Below are positions 1 through 6,786 of a stretch of 8,447 bases of DNA, piece after piece; the first letter of the stretch is position 1, and each line of letters begins with the position of its first letter. A model generated the notes under the pieces. That model was given only the letters and a program-made list of their open reading frames with translations, ran no database searches and was not told the DNA's origin. The stretch comes from Gammaproteobacteria bacterium (lineage in GTDB: Bacteria > Pseudomonadota > Gammaproteobacteria > UBA6429 > Thiohalophilaceae): NCBI GenBank assembly GCA_030593785.1, contig JAUVGM010000081.1, positions 1-8,447 of the forward strand, read 5' to 3'. Made by a program: the position numbers and the translations under genes.

Positions 1-2
1 TT

Positions 3-24
3 GTAGGTCAGACTTCAGTCTGAC
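3..24 (+). repeat. REP element R1, left of RAYT
   Basis: A GTAG guide tetranucleotide (3-6) is followed directly by an 8-bp perfect stem, GTCAGACT / AGTCTGAC, closed by TC (7-24). A 5' GTAG-type guide next to an imperfect or perfect palindrome is the hallmark of REP elements recognised by RAYT proteins. It is an exact inverted copy of R2 (526-547). Confidence 0.85.
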
Positions 25-69
25 GAAATGTTCGTTTAAAACATATAAATAATTATCAAGGAAGATAAT

Positions 70-519
70 ATGAGTTATAGGGATTTAGCAAAAGGACGGT
101 TTTCATCAGAAAACCAAATATACTTTGTAACAACAGTTATACATAAACGTAGAAAATTATTTATAGATTTAGAGTTATGTAGAAATATTATTCTACAAAT
201 GAAAAAAATTGATGATGAAGATCATGTGGCAACAATTGCATGGGTAATAATGCCCGATCATATTCATTGGTTGTTTGAATTAAAATCAGATTATGATTTA
301 GCGACAGTAATCAAAAGGTTTAAAGGACGAACAGCACGAAAACTTAATTTATTATTAGGTGAAAAAGGAACGTTTTGGCAACATGCATATTATGATCATG
401 CTTTGCGCCGTGATGACGATATCAAAAAAGTTGCGCGATATATTGTTGCAAATCCTTTACGTGCTGGATTAGTTAAAAGATTAGCGGATTATCCCCATTG
501 GGATGCTGTTTGGCTGTAA
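70..519 (+). CDS. REP-associated tyrosine transposase (RAYT, Y1_Tnp family)
   Basis: A 149-residue single-strand DNA transposase of the HUH/Y1 (IS200/IS605-like) superfamily, RAYT branch. The metal-binding HUH motif is in MPDHIHWLF (His64, His66). The likely catalytic tyrosine is Tyr124 in VARYIVANPLRAGLV, aligning with Tyr115 of E. coli TnpA-REP in its DYIYINP context. The conserved FWQHAYYDHALR block (about 102-113) and C-terminal YPHWDAVW are also present, so the protein looks intact. The start at 70 has a good Shine-Dalgarno, AAGGAAG at 58-64. REP palindromes flank it on both sides, with only 6 nt between the stop and R2. Family members cleave and rejoin REP-containing single strands and are thought to spread REPs. 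It is visibly more AT-rich than aceE, which fits horizontal ancestry but does not prove it. Confidence 0.93.
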   Translation: MSYRDLAKGRFSSENQIYFVTTVIHKRRKLFIDLELCRNIILQMKKIDDEDHVATIAWVIMPDHIHWLFELKSDYDLATVIKRFKGRTARKLNLLLGEKGTFWQHAYYDHALRRDDDIKKVARYIVANPLRAGLVKRLADYPHWDAVWL

Positions 520-525
520 TATTTT

Positions 526-547
526 GTCAGACTGAAGTCTGACCTAC
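526..547 (-). repeat. REP element R2, right of RAYT
   Basis: The stem GTCAGACT / AGTCTGAC with a GA loop (526-543) is followed by CTAC (544-547), so it is a GTAG-guided REP on the minus strand, identical to R1. It begins 6 nt after the RAYT stop and could also form a hairpin at the 3' end of that transcript. No T-run follows, so it is not a classical terminator. Confidence 0.85.
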
Positions 548-565
548 GAAAGGCTGAAAAATCTT

Positions 566-587
566 GTAGGTCAGAATTCATTCTGAC
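566..587 (+). repeat. REP element R3, variant stem, upstream of asnO-like gene
   Basis: GTAG (566-569) precedes the stem GTCAGAAT / ATTCTGAC with a TC loop (570-587). Relative to R1 one base pair of the stem is exchanged (C:G to A:T) with both sides changed, so pairing is kept. It is 18 nt from R2 with the guides facing each other (CTAC ... GTAG), and it ends 22 nt before the ATG at 610. It shares at least TGTAG through GACGCAA with R5 near position 3070. Confidence 0.85.
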
Positions 588-609
588 GCAAATATAAAGA
601 AGAGAACCT

Positions 610-2400
610 ATGTGCGGAATTTGCGGCGAATTAAATTTTAAATCGACAGCTTCTATTGAAGCGGTTAAAGCAATGTTACCAAAGCTGGAGAAACGTGGCC
701 CGGACTTTGGTGATACCTGGCAGCATGATCGTGTTGCCTTTGGTCATCGACGTTTAGCGATTATAGATTTAAGTGAACACTCTAACCAACCCATGGTTGA
801 TCGTGAGTTAGGACTAACTGTTGTTTTTAACGGTGCGATTTATAACTACCCTGAATTACGTCAGCAATTTATAAAAGAAGGTTATACCTTTCAAAGTGAA
901 GGTGATACTGAAGTAATTTTAAAGGCATATCATAAATGGGGTGAGGATTGTCCGAAACATTTACACGGTATGTTTGCTTTTGCTATTTGGGATGAGAAGA
1001 AACAACATGTTTTTGCGGTACGTGATCGCATGGGTATTAAACCCTTTTATTTTTCTAAAACGCATGAACACTTTCGCTTTGCTTCAAATATTCAGGCTTT
1101 ATTAGCAACTGGCGAAATTGACAAATCGATAGATCCCTTTGCGTTACATAACCAATTTACATTACATGCCGTTGTGCCTGCGCCACGTACCATTGTAAAT
1201 GGTATCCGTAAATTAGAACCGGGAACATCAATGACCATTGATGTGAACGGTAAAGAAAAAATACAGCGTTATTGGTTTTTGGATGCGACCCGTCCGGAAA
1301 AGGAACTATCCGAACAGGAATGGACCGATCAAATACACGATGCCTTACGTGAAGCAGTACGAAAACGTATTGATGTTGCGGATGTTCCTGTAGGTGTGTT
1401 GCTGTCTGGTGGTTTAGATTCAAGTTTACTCGTCGCACTACTCGCTGAAGCGGGTGTGAAAGATTTACGCACCTTCTCAATCGGTTTTGAAGATCAGCCT
1501 GAAGAAAAAGGCAGTGAGTTTGAATTTTCAGATCAAATCGTAGAACGTTATAAAACAAAACATCATAAATACCATATTTCAAATAGCGAAGTATTACCGC
1601 ATATACCCGATGCAGTGAAAGCGATGTCTGAACCGATGGTTGGTCAGGATGCAGTCGCATTTTATTTGCTCTCTGAAAGAGTATCTGAACAGGTTAAAGT
1701 TGTACAAAGTGGTCAGGGTGCAGACGAAGTCTTCGCGGGTTACTTCTGGTTCCCACAAATGCACCAGGATATAAATGGTTCAGATGTATCTCGTTTCGCT
1801 AGATATTATTTTGATCGTTCGCACGATGAATTTTTAGAAATGGTTACACCGGATTATCGAGGTGAAGATTTTACTTCACAAAAAGTAGCTGAGTTACTTG
1901 GCCAACCGAATGCAGATGAATTTATTGATCGAGTTTTGCGCATGGATACCACGACCTTGATTGTGGATGATCCGGTTAAACGGGTGGACAACATGACCAT
2001 GGCCTGGGGACTCGAAGCCCGGGTTCCTTTTTTAGATCATCATCTCGTTGAGCTGGCAGCAAAAATGCCACCAGAAATGAAGTTGGGACTCAAAAGTGGC
2101 CTCGGTGGTAAAGATGTACTCAAGCGTATTTCCCGTGGCTTGATTCCTGATGCCGTGATTGATCGCCCAAAGGGCTATTTCCCCATGCCAGCGTTAAAAT
2201 ATGTCCGTGGTGAGTTTTTAGATTTTATGCAGGATATTCTCAATTCTCAGGCTTGTCGAAACAGGGGTATCTTTGCCCGGCCTTATGTGGATAAGTTGCT
2301 TTCTGAGCCAGATCAACACTTTACCGCCTTACGAGGCAGTAAATTGTGGCATTTAGCCTTGCTGGAGCTGTGGTTCCAGACACATTTGGATACAGCTTAA
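610..2400 (+). CDS. asnO: Asparagine-synthase-family amidotransferase, probably N-acetylglutaminylglutamine amidotransferase
   Basis: A 596-residue two-domain enzyme. The N-terminal class II glutaminase domain starts with the nucleophile Cys2 (MCGICGE) and includes RGPD (29-32), FNGAIYN (73-79) and EGDTE (97-101). The synthase domain has the ATP-pyrophosphatase loop SGGLDSS (266-272), SGQGADEVFAGY (367-378) and the RVDNMTMAWGLEARVPFLD block (458-476). SGQGADE in place of the SGEGSDE of E. coli AsnB, together with VVPAPRTI, EPMVGQDAVAFYLLS and DRPKGYFPMPALK, resembles the NAGGN-type amidotransferases. These convert N-acetylglutaminylglutamine to its amide, an osmoprotectant, using glutamine. 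That subtype call rests on remembered family features; a plain AsnB-like asparagine synthetase is the alternative. The synthetase partner (ngg) that normally follows is absent here. A weak SD (AGAG, 601-604) precedes the ATG. RAYT and three REPs occupy the upstream DNA, so its promoter is unclear. Confidence 0.85.
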   Translation: MCGICGELNFKSTASIEAVKAMLPKLEKRGPDFGDTWQHDRVAFGHRRLAIIDLSEHSNQPMVDRELGLTVVFNGAIYNYPELRQQFIKEGYTFQSEGDTEVILKAYHKWGEDCPKHLHGMFAFAIWDEKKQHVFAVRDRMGIKPFYFSKTHEHFRFASNIQALLATGEIDKSIDPFALHNQFTLHAVVPAPRTIVNGIRKLEPGTSMTIDVNGKEKIQRYWFLDATRPEKELSEQEWTDQIHDALREAVRKRIDVADVPVGVLLSGGLDSSLLVALLAEAGVKDLRTFSIGFEDQPEEKGSEFEFSDQIVERYKTKHHKYHISNSEVLPHIPDAVKAMSEPMVGQDAVAFYLLSERVSEQVKVVQSGQGADEVFAGYFWFPQMHQDINGSDVSRFARYYFDRSHDEFLEMVTPDYRGEDFTSQKVAELLGQPNADEFIDRVLRMDTTTLIVDDPVKRVDNMTMAWGLEARVPFLDHHLVELAAKMPPEMKLGLKSGLGGKDVLKRISRGLIPDAVIDRPKGYFPMPALKYVRGEFLDFMQDILNSQACRNRGIFARPYVDKLLSEPDQHFTALRGSKLWHLALLELWFQTHLDTA

Positions 2401-2611
2401 TATCTGGTTGAAATTAGAAATATTAGCCCTATATATTGAAGGCGTAGGATATTCTAAATATGCCACTAATAACCTAGTAATTTGCTCTGGTATTTGAGGG
2501 TTATAACTGGTATATTAGATAAAACTAATTTTAACTGTTTGGAAATGTTTTATTTTATATAAAGTAATTTCGAGGCAGCAAACACTAGATTGAATAAAAG
2601 AGGAAACAAAG
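2401..2611. other. Intergenic region asnO-like / grxD
   Basis: No coding sequence and no intrinsic terminator were seen after the amidotransferase. The stretch is AT-rich. A direct repeat CTGGTAT occurs at 2487-2493 and 2507-2513, overlapping a small palindrome GTTATAAC (2500-2507). A TTAACT / TATATA pair (2531-2536, 2556-2561) could be a grxD promoter, but the 19-nt spacing and poor -35 make it weak. Confidence 0.35.
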
Positions 2612-2926
2612 ATGGACGTATTAGATCGTATTGATGAGATTGTTAAAGGTAACCCAGTTGTTGTTTTCATGAAGGGTACTCCACAAATGCCACAGTGTGG
2701 TTTTTCAAGCCGTACCGCTCAGGCATTACAAGCTTGTGGTCAGGAATTTGCGCATGTAAACGTATTGATGGATCAGGAAATTTTTGAAAACCTTCCACGT
2801 TACCAGGATTGGCCAACATTCCCGCAAGTTTATATTAACGGTGAGTTAATCGGTGGTTGTGATATCACTTTAGAAATGTATCAAAAAGGTGAGTTGAAAA
2901 AAGCGATTGATGAAGCGGTTGCTTAA
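2612..2926 (+). CDS. grxD: Monothiol glutaredoxin, CGFS type (Grx4 / GrxD)
   Basis: A 104-residue, single-domain cytosolic monothiol glutaredoxin. The active site is CGFS (29-32), with the glutathione-contacting Lys21 in FMKGTP, the WPTFPQ cis-proline loop (67-72) and GGCD (81-84). Proteins of this class bind a bridging [2Fe-2S] cluster as a homodimer or with BolA and take part in Fe-S delivery and iron homeostasis. Length is normal for the family. The ATG at 2612 has a good SD (AGAGG, 2599-2603). It appears monocistronic, preceded by 211 bp of non-coding DNA and followed by a strong terminator. It is convergent with the rnt operon; from memory, grxD-type genes lie near pyrC-rnt in pseudomonads. 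Confidence 0.96.
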   Translation: MDVLDRIDEIVKGNPVVVFMKGTPQMPQCGFSSRTAQALQACGQEFAHVNVLMDQEIFENLPRYQDWPTFPQVYINGELIGGCDITLEMYQKGELKKAIDEAVA

Positions 2927-2952
2927 TTTTTTAGTTACATAGATTTATAAAG

Positions 2953-2981
2953 AAAGCCTGGATTAATCCAGGCTTTTTTTT
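2953..2981. terminator. Rho-independent terminator, probably bidirectional
   Basis: A perfect stem AGCCTGGAT (2955-2963) / ATCCAGGCT (2966-2974) with a TA turn is followed by a run of T to 2981 on the plus strand, 27 nt after the grxD stop. On the minus strand the same stem is followed by TTTCTTT (complement of about 2949-2955), so it can also end the leftward rnt-side transcripts. Confidence 0.9.
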
Positions 2982-3005
2982 GTTCGCTATATTTGATTCG
3001 CTTGT

Positions 3006-3027
3006 GTAGGTCCGAATTCATTCGGAC
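3006..3027 (+). repeat. REP element R4, variant stem
   Basis: GTAG (3006-3009) precedes the stem GTCCGAAT / ATTCGGAC with a TC loop (3010-3027). Compared with R3, one stem pair changes from A:T to C:G on both sides, so it is another compensated variant. It forms an inverted pair with R5, 42 nt apart, in the convergent grxD-rnt gap, which is a typical BIME-like setting. Confidence 0.85.
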
Positions 3028-3069
3028 GGTGTGGTAAACTATTAGCAGCTTTTCATTATCTAGCATTGC

Positions 3070-3091
3070 GTCAGAATGAATTCTGACCTAC
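3070..3091 (-). repeat. REP element R5
   Basis: The stem GTCAGAAT / ATTCTGAC with a GA loop (3070-3087) is followed by CTAC (3088-3091), so it is a minus-strand REP identical to R3 in the core. It sits 30 nt beyond the rnt stop. Together with R4 it could fold as two hairpins or as one long, imperfect stem. Confidence 0.85.
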
Positions 3092-3121
3092 AGACAATAA
3101 AACTCTGCAACCTCTGTAGTT

Positions 3122-3775
3122 TTAGCCTTTCGAATACCGATCCCACGAATTCACGATAATACAAAATAGCTCAGCAGTTCGTTCTGCATCATAAGCAGCG
3201 GAATGAGCTGATTCATGATCCCACTGGATACCTGCTGCTTGTGCGGCACGTGCTAAAACAGTTTGTCCATAAGCTAAGCCACCCAGTGTTGCAGTATCAA
3301 AAGTACTGAATTGATGGAAAGGGTTGCGCTTAATATCACAACGTTCAACAGCTGCTTTTACAAAACTTAAATCAAAAATCGGGTTATGTCCTACGAGAAT
3401 TGCTCGGCTGCAACCTGTTTTCTTAACAAGTTTTCTAATAGGTTTAAAAATTTCATCCAGTGCTTCGCGCTCAGGCTTTGCCATACGAAAAGGATGGTAT
3501 GGATCAATACCGGTAAACTCTAGTGCTTTTGGATCAAGCTCAGAACCCATAAAAGGTTCAACATGAGCAGCATACGTTTTGTCCGGTTCAATCTGGCCTT
3601 TGTTATTAATTTTTAAGGTTACAGCTGCTATCTCAAGTAGCGCATGACGCTCACACTCGAAACCAGCAGTTTCAACATCAACAACAACAGGTAAAAAGCC
3701 GCGAAAACGGCTCGCAATGGGATCTTTGTGTTCGATTAATTCTTCCATCTGTGAAGGATACCGTAAGCGAGTCAT
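3122..3775 (-). CDS. rnt: Ribonuclease T (DEDDh 3'-5' exoribonuclease)
   Basis: A 217-residue cytosolic exonuclease of the DnaQ-like DEDDh family that trims 3' ends of tRNA (end turnover), 5S and 23S rRNA and other small RNAs. Catalytic residues match E. coli RNase T with a constant offset of +10: Asp33 and Glu35 (VVDVETAGF), Asp135 (GHNPIFD), His191 and Asp196 (HSAAYDAERT). RFRGFLPVV (23-31) and KRNPFHQFSTFDTATLGGLAYGQTVL-like conserved regions support the call. The N-terminus is about 10 residues longer than in E. coli. The start at 3775 lies 7 nt after the pyrC stop but lacks a clear SD; Met10 (codon at 3748) is an alternative with no better SD. It is the last gene of the leftward run. Confidence 0.96.
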   Translation of the reverse strand: MTRLRYPSQMEELIEHKDPIASRFRGFLPVVVDVETAGFECERHALLEIAAVTLKINNKGQIEPDKTYAAHVEPFMGSELDPKALEFTGIDPYHPFRMAKPEREALDEIFKPIRKLVKKTGCSRAILVGHNPIFDLSFVKAAVERCDIKRNPFHQFSTFDTATLGGLAYGQTVLARAAQAAGIQWDHESAHSAAYDAERTAELFCIIVNSWDRYSKG

Positions 3776-3782
3776 AAATACT

Positions 3783-4814
3783 TTAGATTCTTTTCCAATG
3801 AATCATTTCACCCGCACGTAATGGAATGAGCTTTTGTTGAGCAAATGAATATGAGTCAGGTACTTGCCAATCTGATTTTTCCAGGGTGATGCTATCAGTA
3901 TTGCGAGCTAAGCCATAAAAATCAGGACCATGGAAGCTGGCAAAACCTTCAAGTTTATCTAATGCATTCGCTTCATCAAACACTTCTGCATAAAGTTCAA
4001 TGGCTGCATGAGCTGAGTAAATACCGGCACAACCACATGAGGTTTCTTTTCTATTTTGTGCATGAGGAGCACTGTCTGTACCTAGAAAGAATTTTTTATT
4101 TCCACCCGTCGCGGCAGCAACAAGTGCTTCGCGGTGTAATTCTCGTTTTAAAATAGGTAGGCAATAATAATGTGGATTCATACCACCTTTAAACATTTGG
4201 TTACGATTAAATAACAAATGGTGAGCAGTAATGGTTGCTGCAATATTATCATTAGCCTGAACGACAAATTCAGCAGCATGTTTCGTTGTAATGTGTTCAA
4301 GAACAACTTTTAATTTTGGAAAGTCTTTTAGTAAAGGGTCTAAAACCGTATCAATAAAAACCTGTTCGCGATCAAAAACGTCAACACTTTGATCTGTTAC
4401 TTCACCGTGTACTAATAGGGGAACGCCCAATTCTTCCATTTTTGCTAATGCAGCATAGGCGTTTTTAATATCAGTAACACCCGCATCAGAGTTGGTTGTT
4501 GCCCCAGCAGGGTAATATTTTACCGCGTGTATATTTTCATTTTTATGGGCGTTAATAATTTCATCTGCTGTTGTATTATTCGTTAAATACAACGCCATTA
4601 AAGGGTTAAAAGTGGTGTCCTTCGGCAGAGCGGCCAGTATACGTTCGCGATAGGCTAATGCTAATGAAACATTTGTTACCGGTGGATTAAGATTCGGCAT
4701 AATAATCGCACGAGAAAACATCGATGCTGTATGCGGAACTATATCGGTTAAAAATTCATTGTCACGTACATGCAGGTGCCAATCATCTGGGTGTGTAATT
4801 GTTATACTATTCAT
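3783..4814 (-). CDS. pyrC: Dihydroorotase, class II (PyrC)
   Basis: A 343-residue cytosolic zinc amidohydrolase that interconverts carbamoyl-aspartate and dihydroorotate in de novo pyrimidine synthesis. Binuclear metal ligands are all present, each three positions lower than in E. coli PyrC: His13 and His15 (HLHVRD), Lys99 (the carbamylated lysine, AVKYYP), His136 (LLVHGEV), His174 (LEHITT) and Asp247 (GTDSAPH). The mobile-loop region following His200 (LLFNRN) and CGCAG (260-264) are conserved. I start at the ATG at 4814: it aligns with the family N-terminus and follows the fumC stop by one base (TAAGATG), suggesting translational coupling. An in-frame GTG at 4832 would add six residues and overlap fumC; I consider it unlikely. 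Confidence 0.96.
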   Translation of the reverse strand: MNSITITHPDDWHLHVRDNEFLTDIVPHTASMFSRAIIMPNLNPPVTNVSLALAYRERILAALPKDTTFNPLMALYLTNNTTADEIINAHKNENIHAVKYYPAGATTNSDAGVTDIKNAYAALAKMEELGVPLLVHGEVTDQSVDVFDREQVFIDTVLDPLLKDFPKLKVVLEHITTKHAAEFVVQANDNIAATITAHHLLFNRNQMFKGGMNPHYYCLPILKRELHREALVAAATGGNKKFFLGTDSAPHAQNRKETSCGCAGIYSAHAAIELYAEVFDEANALDKLEGFASFHGPDFYGLARNTDSITLEKSDWQVPDSYSFAQQKLIPLRAGEMIHWKRI

Positions 4815-4815
4815 C

Positions 4816-6204
4816 TTACTCACTAATCCCACCTTGTGTGAGTTTTTCCGGATCGAGTAATTTTACTAACTCGTCTTCTGTTAAGTCTGTCATTTCAGCG
4901 GCAACATCAATCACTGAACGTCCTTCTGCGTAGGCTTTTTTAGCAATAGCCGCGCCTTTCTCGTAACCAATTACACGGTTAAGGGCAGTAACTAAAATCG
5001 GATTTCGATCTAACGCTTCTTTAATGTGTGCAGTATTTACCGTGAAACCGGCAATGGCTTTATCTGCTAATTGACGGGAAGCATTAGCAAGCAATTCAAT
5101 GCTTTGTAATAAGTTATAACTAATTACTGGAAGCATAACGTTTAATTGAAAGTTACCAGACTGCCCTGCGATTGTTATTGTTGCATCGTTACCAATCACT
5201 TGTGCACAAACCATAGCAACTGCTTCAGGAACAACAGGGTTAACTTTACCAGGCATAATAGAACTACCAGGTTGTAAGGCAGGCAAAGCAATTTCACCGA
5301 TTCCTGCGAGTGGGCCACTGTTCATCCAACGTAAATCATTAGACATTTTCATCAGTGTTACGGCTAATGTTTTTAATTGACCACTCATTTCAACCGCAGA
5401 GTCTTGCGAAGCTAAACCAACAAAAAGATTTTTCATCGGTTTAAACGCAACATTAGTTTCAGATGTTAAAGCTTTAGAAAATTCTTTGGTAAAATCCGCA
5501 GGAGCATTAATACCTGTGCCAACAGCTGTTCCGCCTTGTGGCAGGGCACTTAGTCTTGTCAGACTATGTTCAATACGCTCAAGGTTATCGGAGAGTTGAT
5601 CCTTCCATGCCTGTAACTCTTGTCCAAGTGTTATTGGCATTGCATCCATTAAATGAGTACGACCGGTCTTAACGGTTTTATCCAACTCAATAATGCGCTG
5701 GTGCAATGTTTCGATTAAATGTTGTACAGCAGGTTGCAACTGTTCATTAATTTCTAAACAGGCACTGACATGAATTGTTGTTGGAATAACATCGTTAGAG
5801 CTTTGGCTCATGTTGATGTGATCATTCGGATGAACTTGTTCACCTAATAACTCAGTTGCAACATGCGAGATCACTTCATTGGCATTCATGTTGGTACTGG
5901 TACCAGAACCGGTTTGAAAAACATCAATAGGAAAGTGTTCATCATATTTGCCATTCGCAACATCAGTAGATGCTGAACGAATGACATCTGCAAACTTTTT
6001 ATCCAGCAAGCCCAATTTTTCATTGGCACTGGCGCAGGCAATTTTGACCAGACCTAATGCGCGAATAAAACCACGTGGCATTGGCAAACCGCTAATAGGA
6101 AAGTTATTTACGGCACGTTGAGTTTGTGCCCCATAAAGCGCATCAGCAGGAACTTGTAATTCCCCCATACTGTCGCGTTCAGTACGAAATTGTTTTTTAG
6201 GCAT
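4816..6204 (-). CDS. fumC: Fumarate hydratase, class II (FumC)
   Basis: A 462-residue homotetrameric, iron-independent fumarase that hydrates fumarate to malate in the TCA cycle. Signatures include QTGSGTSTNMNANEV (97-111), SQSSNDVIPT (133-142), TGRTHLMDAMP (180-190, His184 equivalent to E. coli His188) and GSSIMPGKVNPV (313-324, Ser314 equivalent to the catalytic-loop Ser318). Length matches E. coli FumC (467). The related argininosuccinate lyases and aspartases share the GSS loop, but the overall pattern is fumarase. The ATG at 6204 has a strong SD, AAGGGG (6216-6211), that overlaps the stop of the upstream gene. The gene is followed by pyrC with a 1-nt gap, so the two are almost certainly cotranscribed. 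Having the stable, Fe-S-free fumarase is common under oxidative or iron-poor conditions. Confidence 0.97.
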   Translation of the reverse strand: MPKKQFRTERDSMGELQVPADALYGAQTQRAVNNFPISGLPMPRGFIRALGLVKIACASANEKLGLLDKKFADVIRSASTDVANGKYDEHFPIDVFQTGSGTSTNMNANEVISHVATELLGEQVHPNDHINMSQSSNDVIPTTIHVSACLEINEQLQPAVQHLIETLHQRIIELDKTVKTGRTHLMDAMPITLGQELQAWKDQLSDNLERIEHSLTRLSALPQGGTAVGTGINAPADFTKEFSKALTSETNVAFKPMKNLFVGLASQDSAVEMSGQLKTLAVTLMKMSNDLRWMNSGPLAGIGEIALPALQPGSSIMPGKVNPVVPEAVAMVCAQVIGNDATITIAGQSGNFQLNVMLPVISYNLLQSIELLANASRQLADKAIAGFTVNTAHIKEALDRNPILVTALNRVIGYEKGAAIAKKAYAEGRSVIDVAAEMTDLTEDELVKLLDPEKLTQGGISE

Positions 6205-6214
6205 GAGAGACCCC

Positions 6215-6610
6215 TTAGTTTGTTTTGCGGCCTTTTATGAACTTCCAGTTTTTAATGGTTTCTTCAACAACACGCCATAGATTATCCTGTTCTTCTTCTA
6301 AAACAACCTGTTTATTTATGATAGCCATATCACCGTTTGAACCATCCATGATTTCTTCAATATCAAAAATAAGCCGGCGTAACCCAAAGGTTTTAACCTT
6401 TAAATTTCTATAGGTAACACTTTTGAGTAAATTCCGTTTGAATTCACTTTGGCGTCTGGTACGCCAGTCAGCATAACTAAGTACATTTCCACTGGGCATG
6501 CCGTAAACAGCAACATTTTCAGAGACGAGCTCCATGTGAGCTTTGAGATCTTTTGTTTCAATTGTATCTGTGATGTTGGATAACCACTTGCGAATATTGA
6601 GTTCAGACAT
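6215..6610 (-). CDS. Hypothetical protein, NTF2-like / SnoaL-like fold suspected
   Basis: A 131-residue soluble protein that I do not recognise by name. It has no signal peptide or membrane segment. Visible features are an N-terminal helical stretch (1-30, MSELNIRKWLSNITDTIETK), VAVYGMPSGNVLSYADWRTRR (33-53) and a basic EFKRNLLKSV segment. Strand-like stretches then alternate (YRNLKVKTFG, RRLIFDIEEIMDG, DMAIINKQVVLEEE), ending with NLWRVVEETIKNW (110-122). This order (helices, then a curved sheet ending in W-R-V-V-E) is typical of NTF2-like domains. The fold is my inference; no catalytic residues can be assigned. It is the first gene of the leftward run, 10 nt ahead of fumC, so it is probably cotranscribed. 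Its ATG at 6610 lacks a clear SD. Confidence 0.75.
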   Translation of the reverse strand: MSELNIRKWLSNITDTIETKDLKAHMELVSENVAVYGMPSGNVLSYADWRTRRQSEFKRNLLKSVTYRNLKVKTFGLRRLIFDIEEIMDGSNGDMAIINKQVVLEEEQDNLWRVVEETIKNWKFIKGRKTN

Positions 6611-6768
6611 ATTAGTATTTTTATTTTAGGCTTAAATTTCAGTCCGTTGTGCTTTTCTATCCATGTAACTTATGACGTAATAATACGCACAATTTCTCTG
6701 TTTTGGGGGAATTCTTCACAATAAAACCCGATTTTTGATATTTTTGAAATGAAACCCTCCTAGAAAAT

Positions 6769-6786
6769 CAGTTCTTGCTAGAACTG
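6769..6786. other. Perfect 7-bp hairpin with TGCT loop
   Basis: CAGTTCT (6769-6775) and AGAACTG (6780-6786) pair around TGCT. Its right arm overlaps the left arm of the larger stem at 6784-6791 by three bases, so the two cannot form together in full. No T-run follows on either strand. Confidence 0.45.

Larger units (their letters stand above)
3..547. mobile_element. RAYT gene flanked by inverted REP palindromes
   Basis: The unit consists of a RAYT gene (70-519) bracketed by two 22-nt REP elements, 3-24 forward and 526-547 reverse. The right copy is the exact reverse complement of the left one. This is the usual genomic setting of a RAYT, which acts on single-stranded REP sequences. Whether the unit still moves as a whole is not known; RAYTs are usually single-copy and regarded as domesticated. 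No target-site duplication is visible, because the left end lies only 2 nt from the window start. Confidence 0.75.

Noticed and set aside
3..587. CRISPR-like repeats
   Set aside because: The repeats are short palindromes with a GTAG guide, irregular spacing and mixed orientation, next to a RAYT gene; there are no uniform spacers.
1157..1660. A 167-codon open frame on the minus strand
   Set aside because: It lies wholly inside the amidotransferase gene, which has complete family motifs in the other strand; the translation has low-complexity, His/Leu-rich character typical of an antisense shadow.
4812..4832. GTG start for pyrC at 4832
   Set aside because: It would overlap fumC by 17 nt and add six residues not matching family N-termini; the ATG at 4814 directly follows the fumC stop.
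5551..5566. Palindrome TAGTCT-TGTC-AGACTA resembling the REP core
   Set aside because: It has no GTAG/CTAC guide, only a 6-bp stem with a different loop, and lies within conserved fumC coding sequence; it is probably chance.
6735..6749. FNR/CRP-type site TTGAT...TTGAA
   Set aside because: Only the left half matches; the right half is not the inverted complement, so it does not form the symmetric site.
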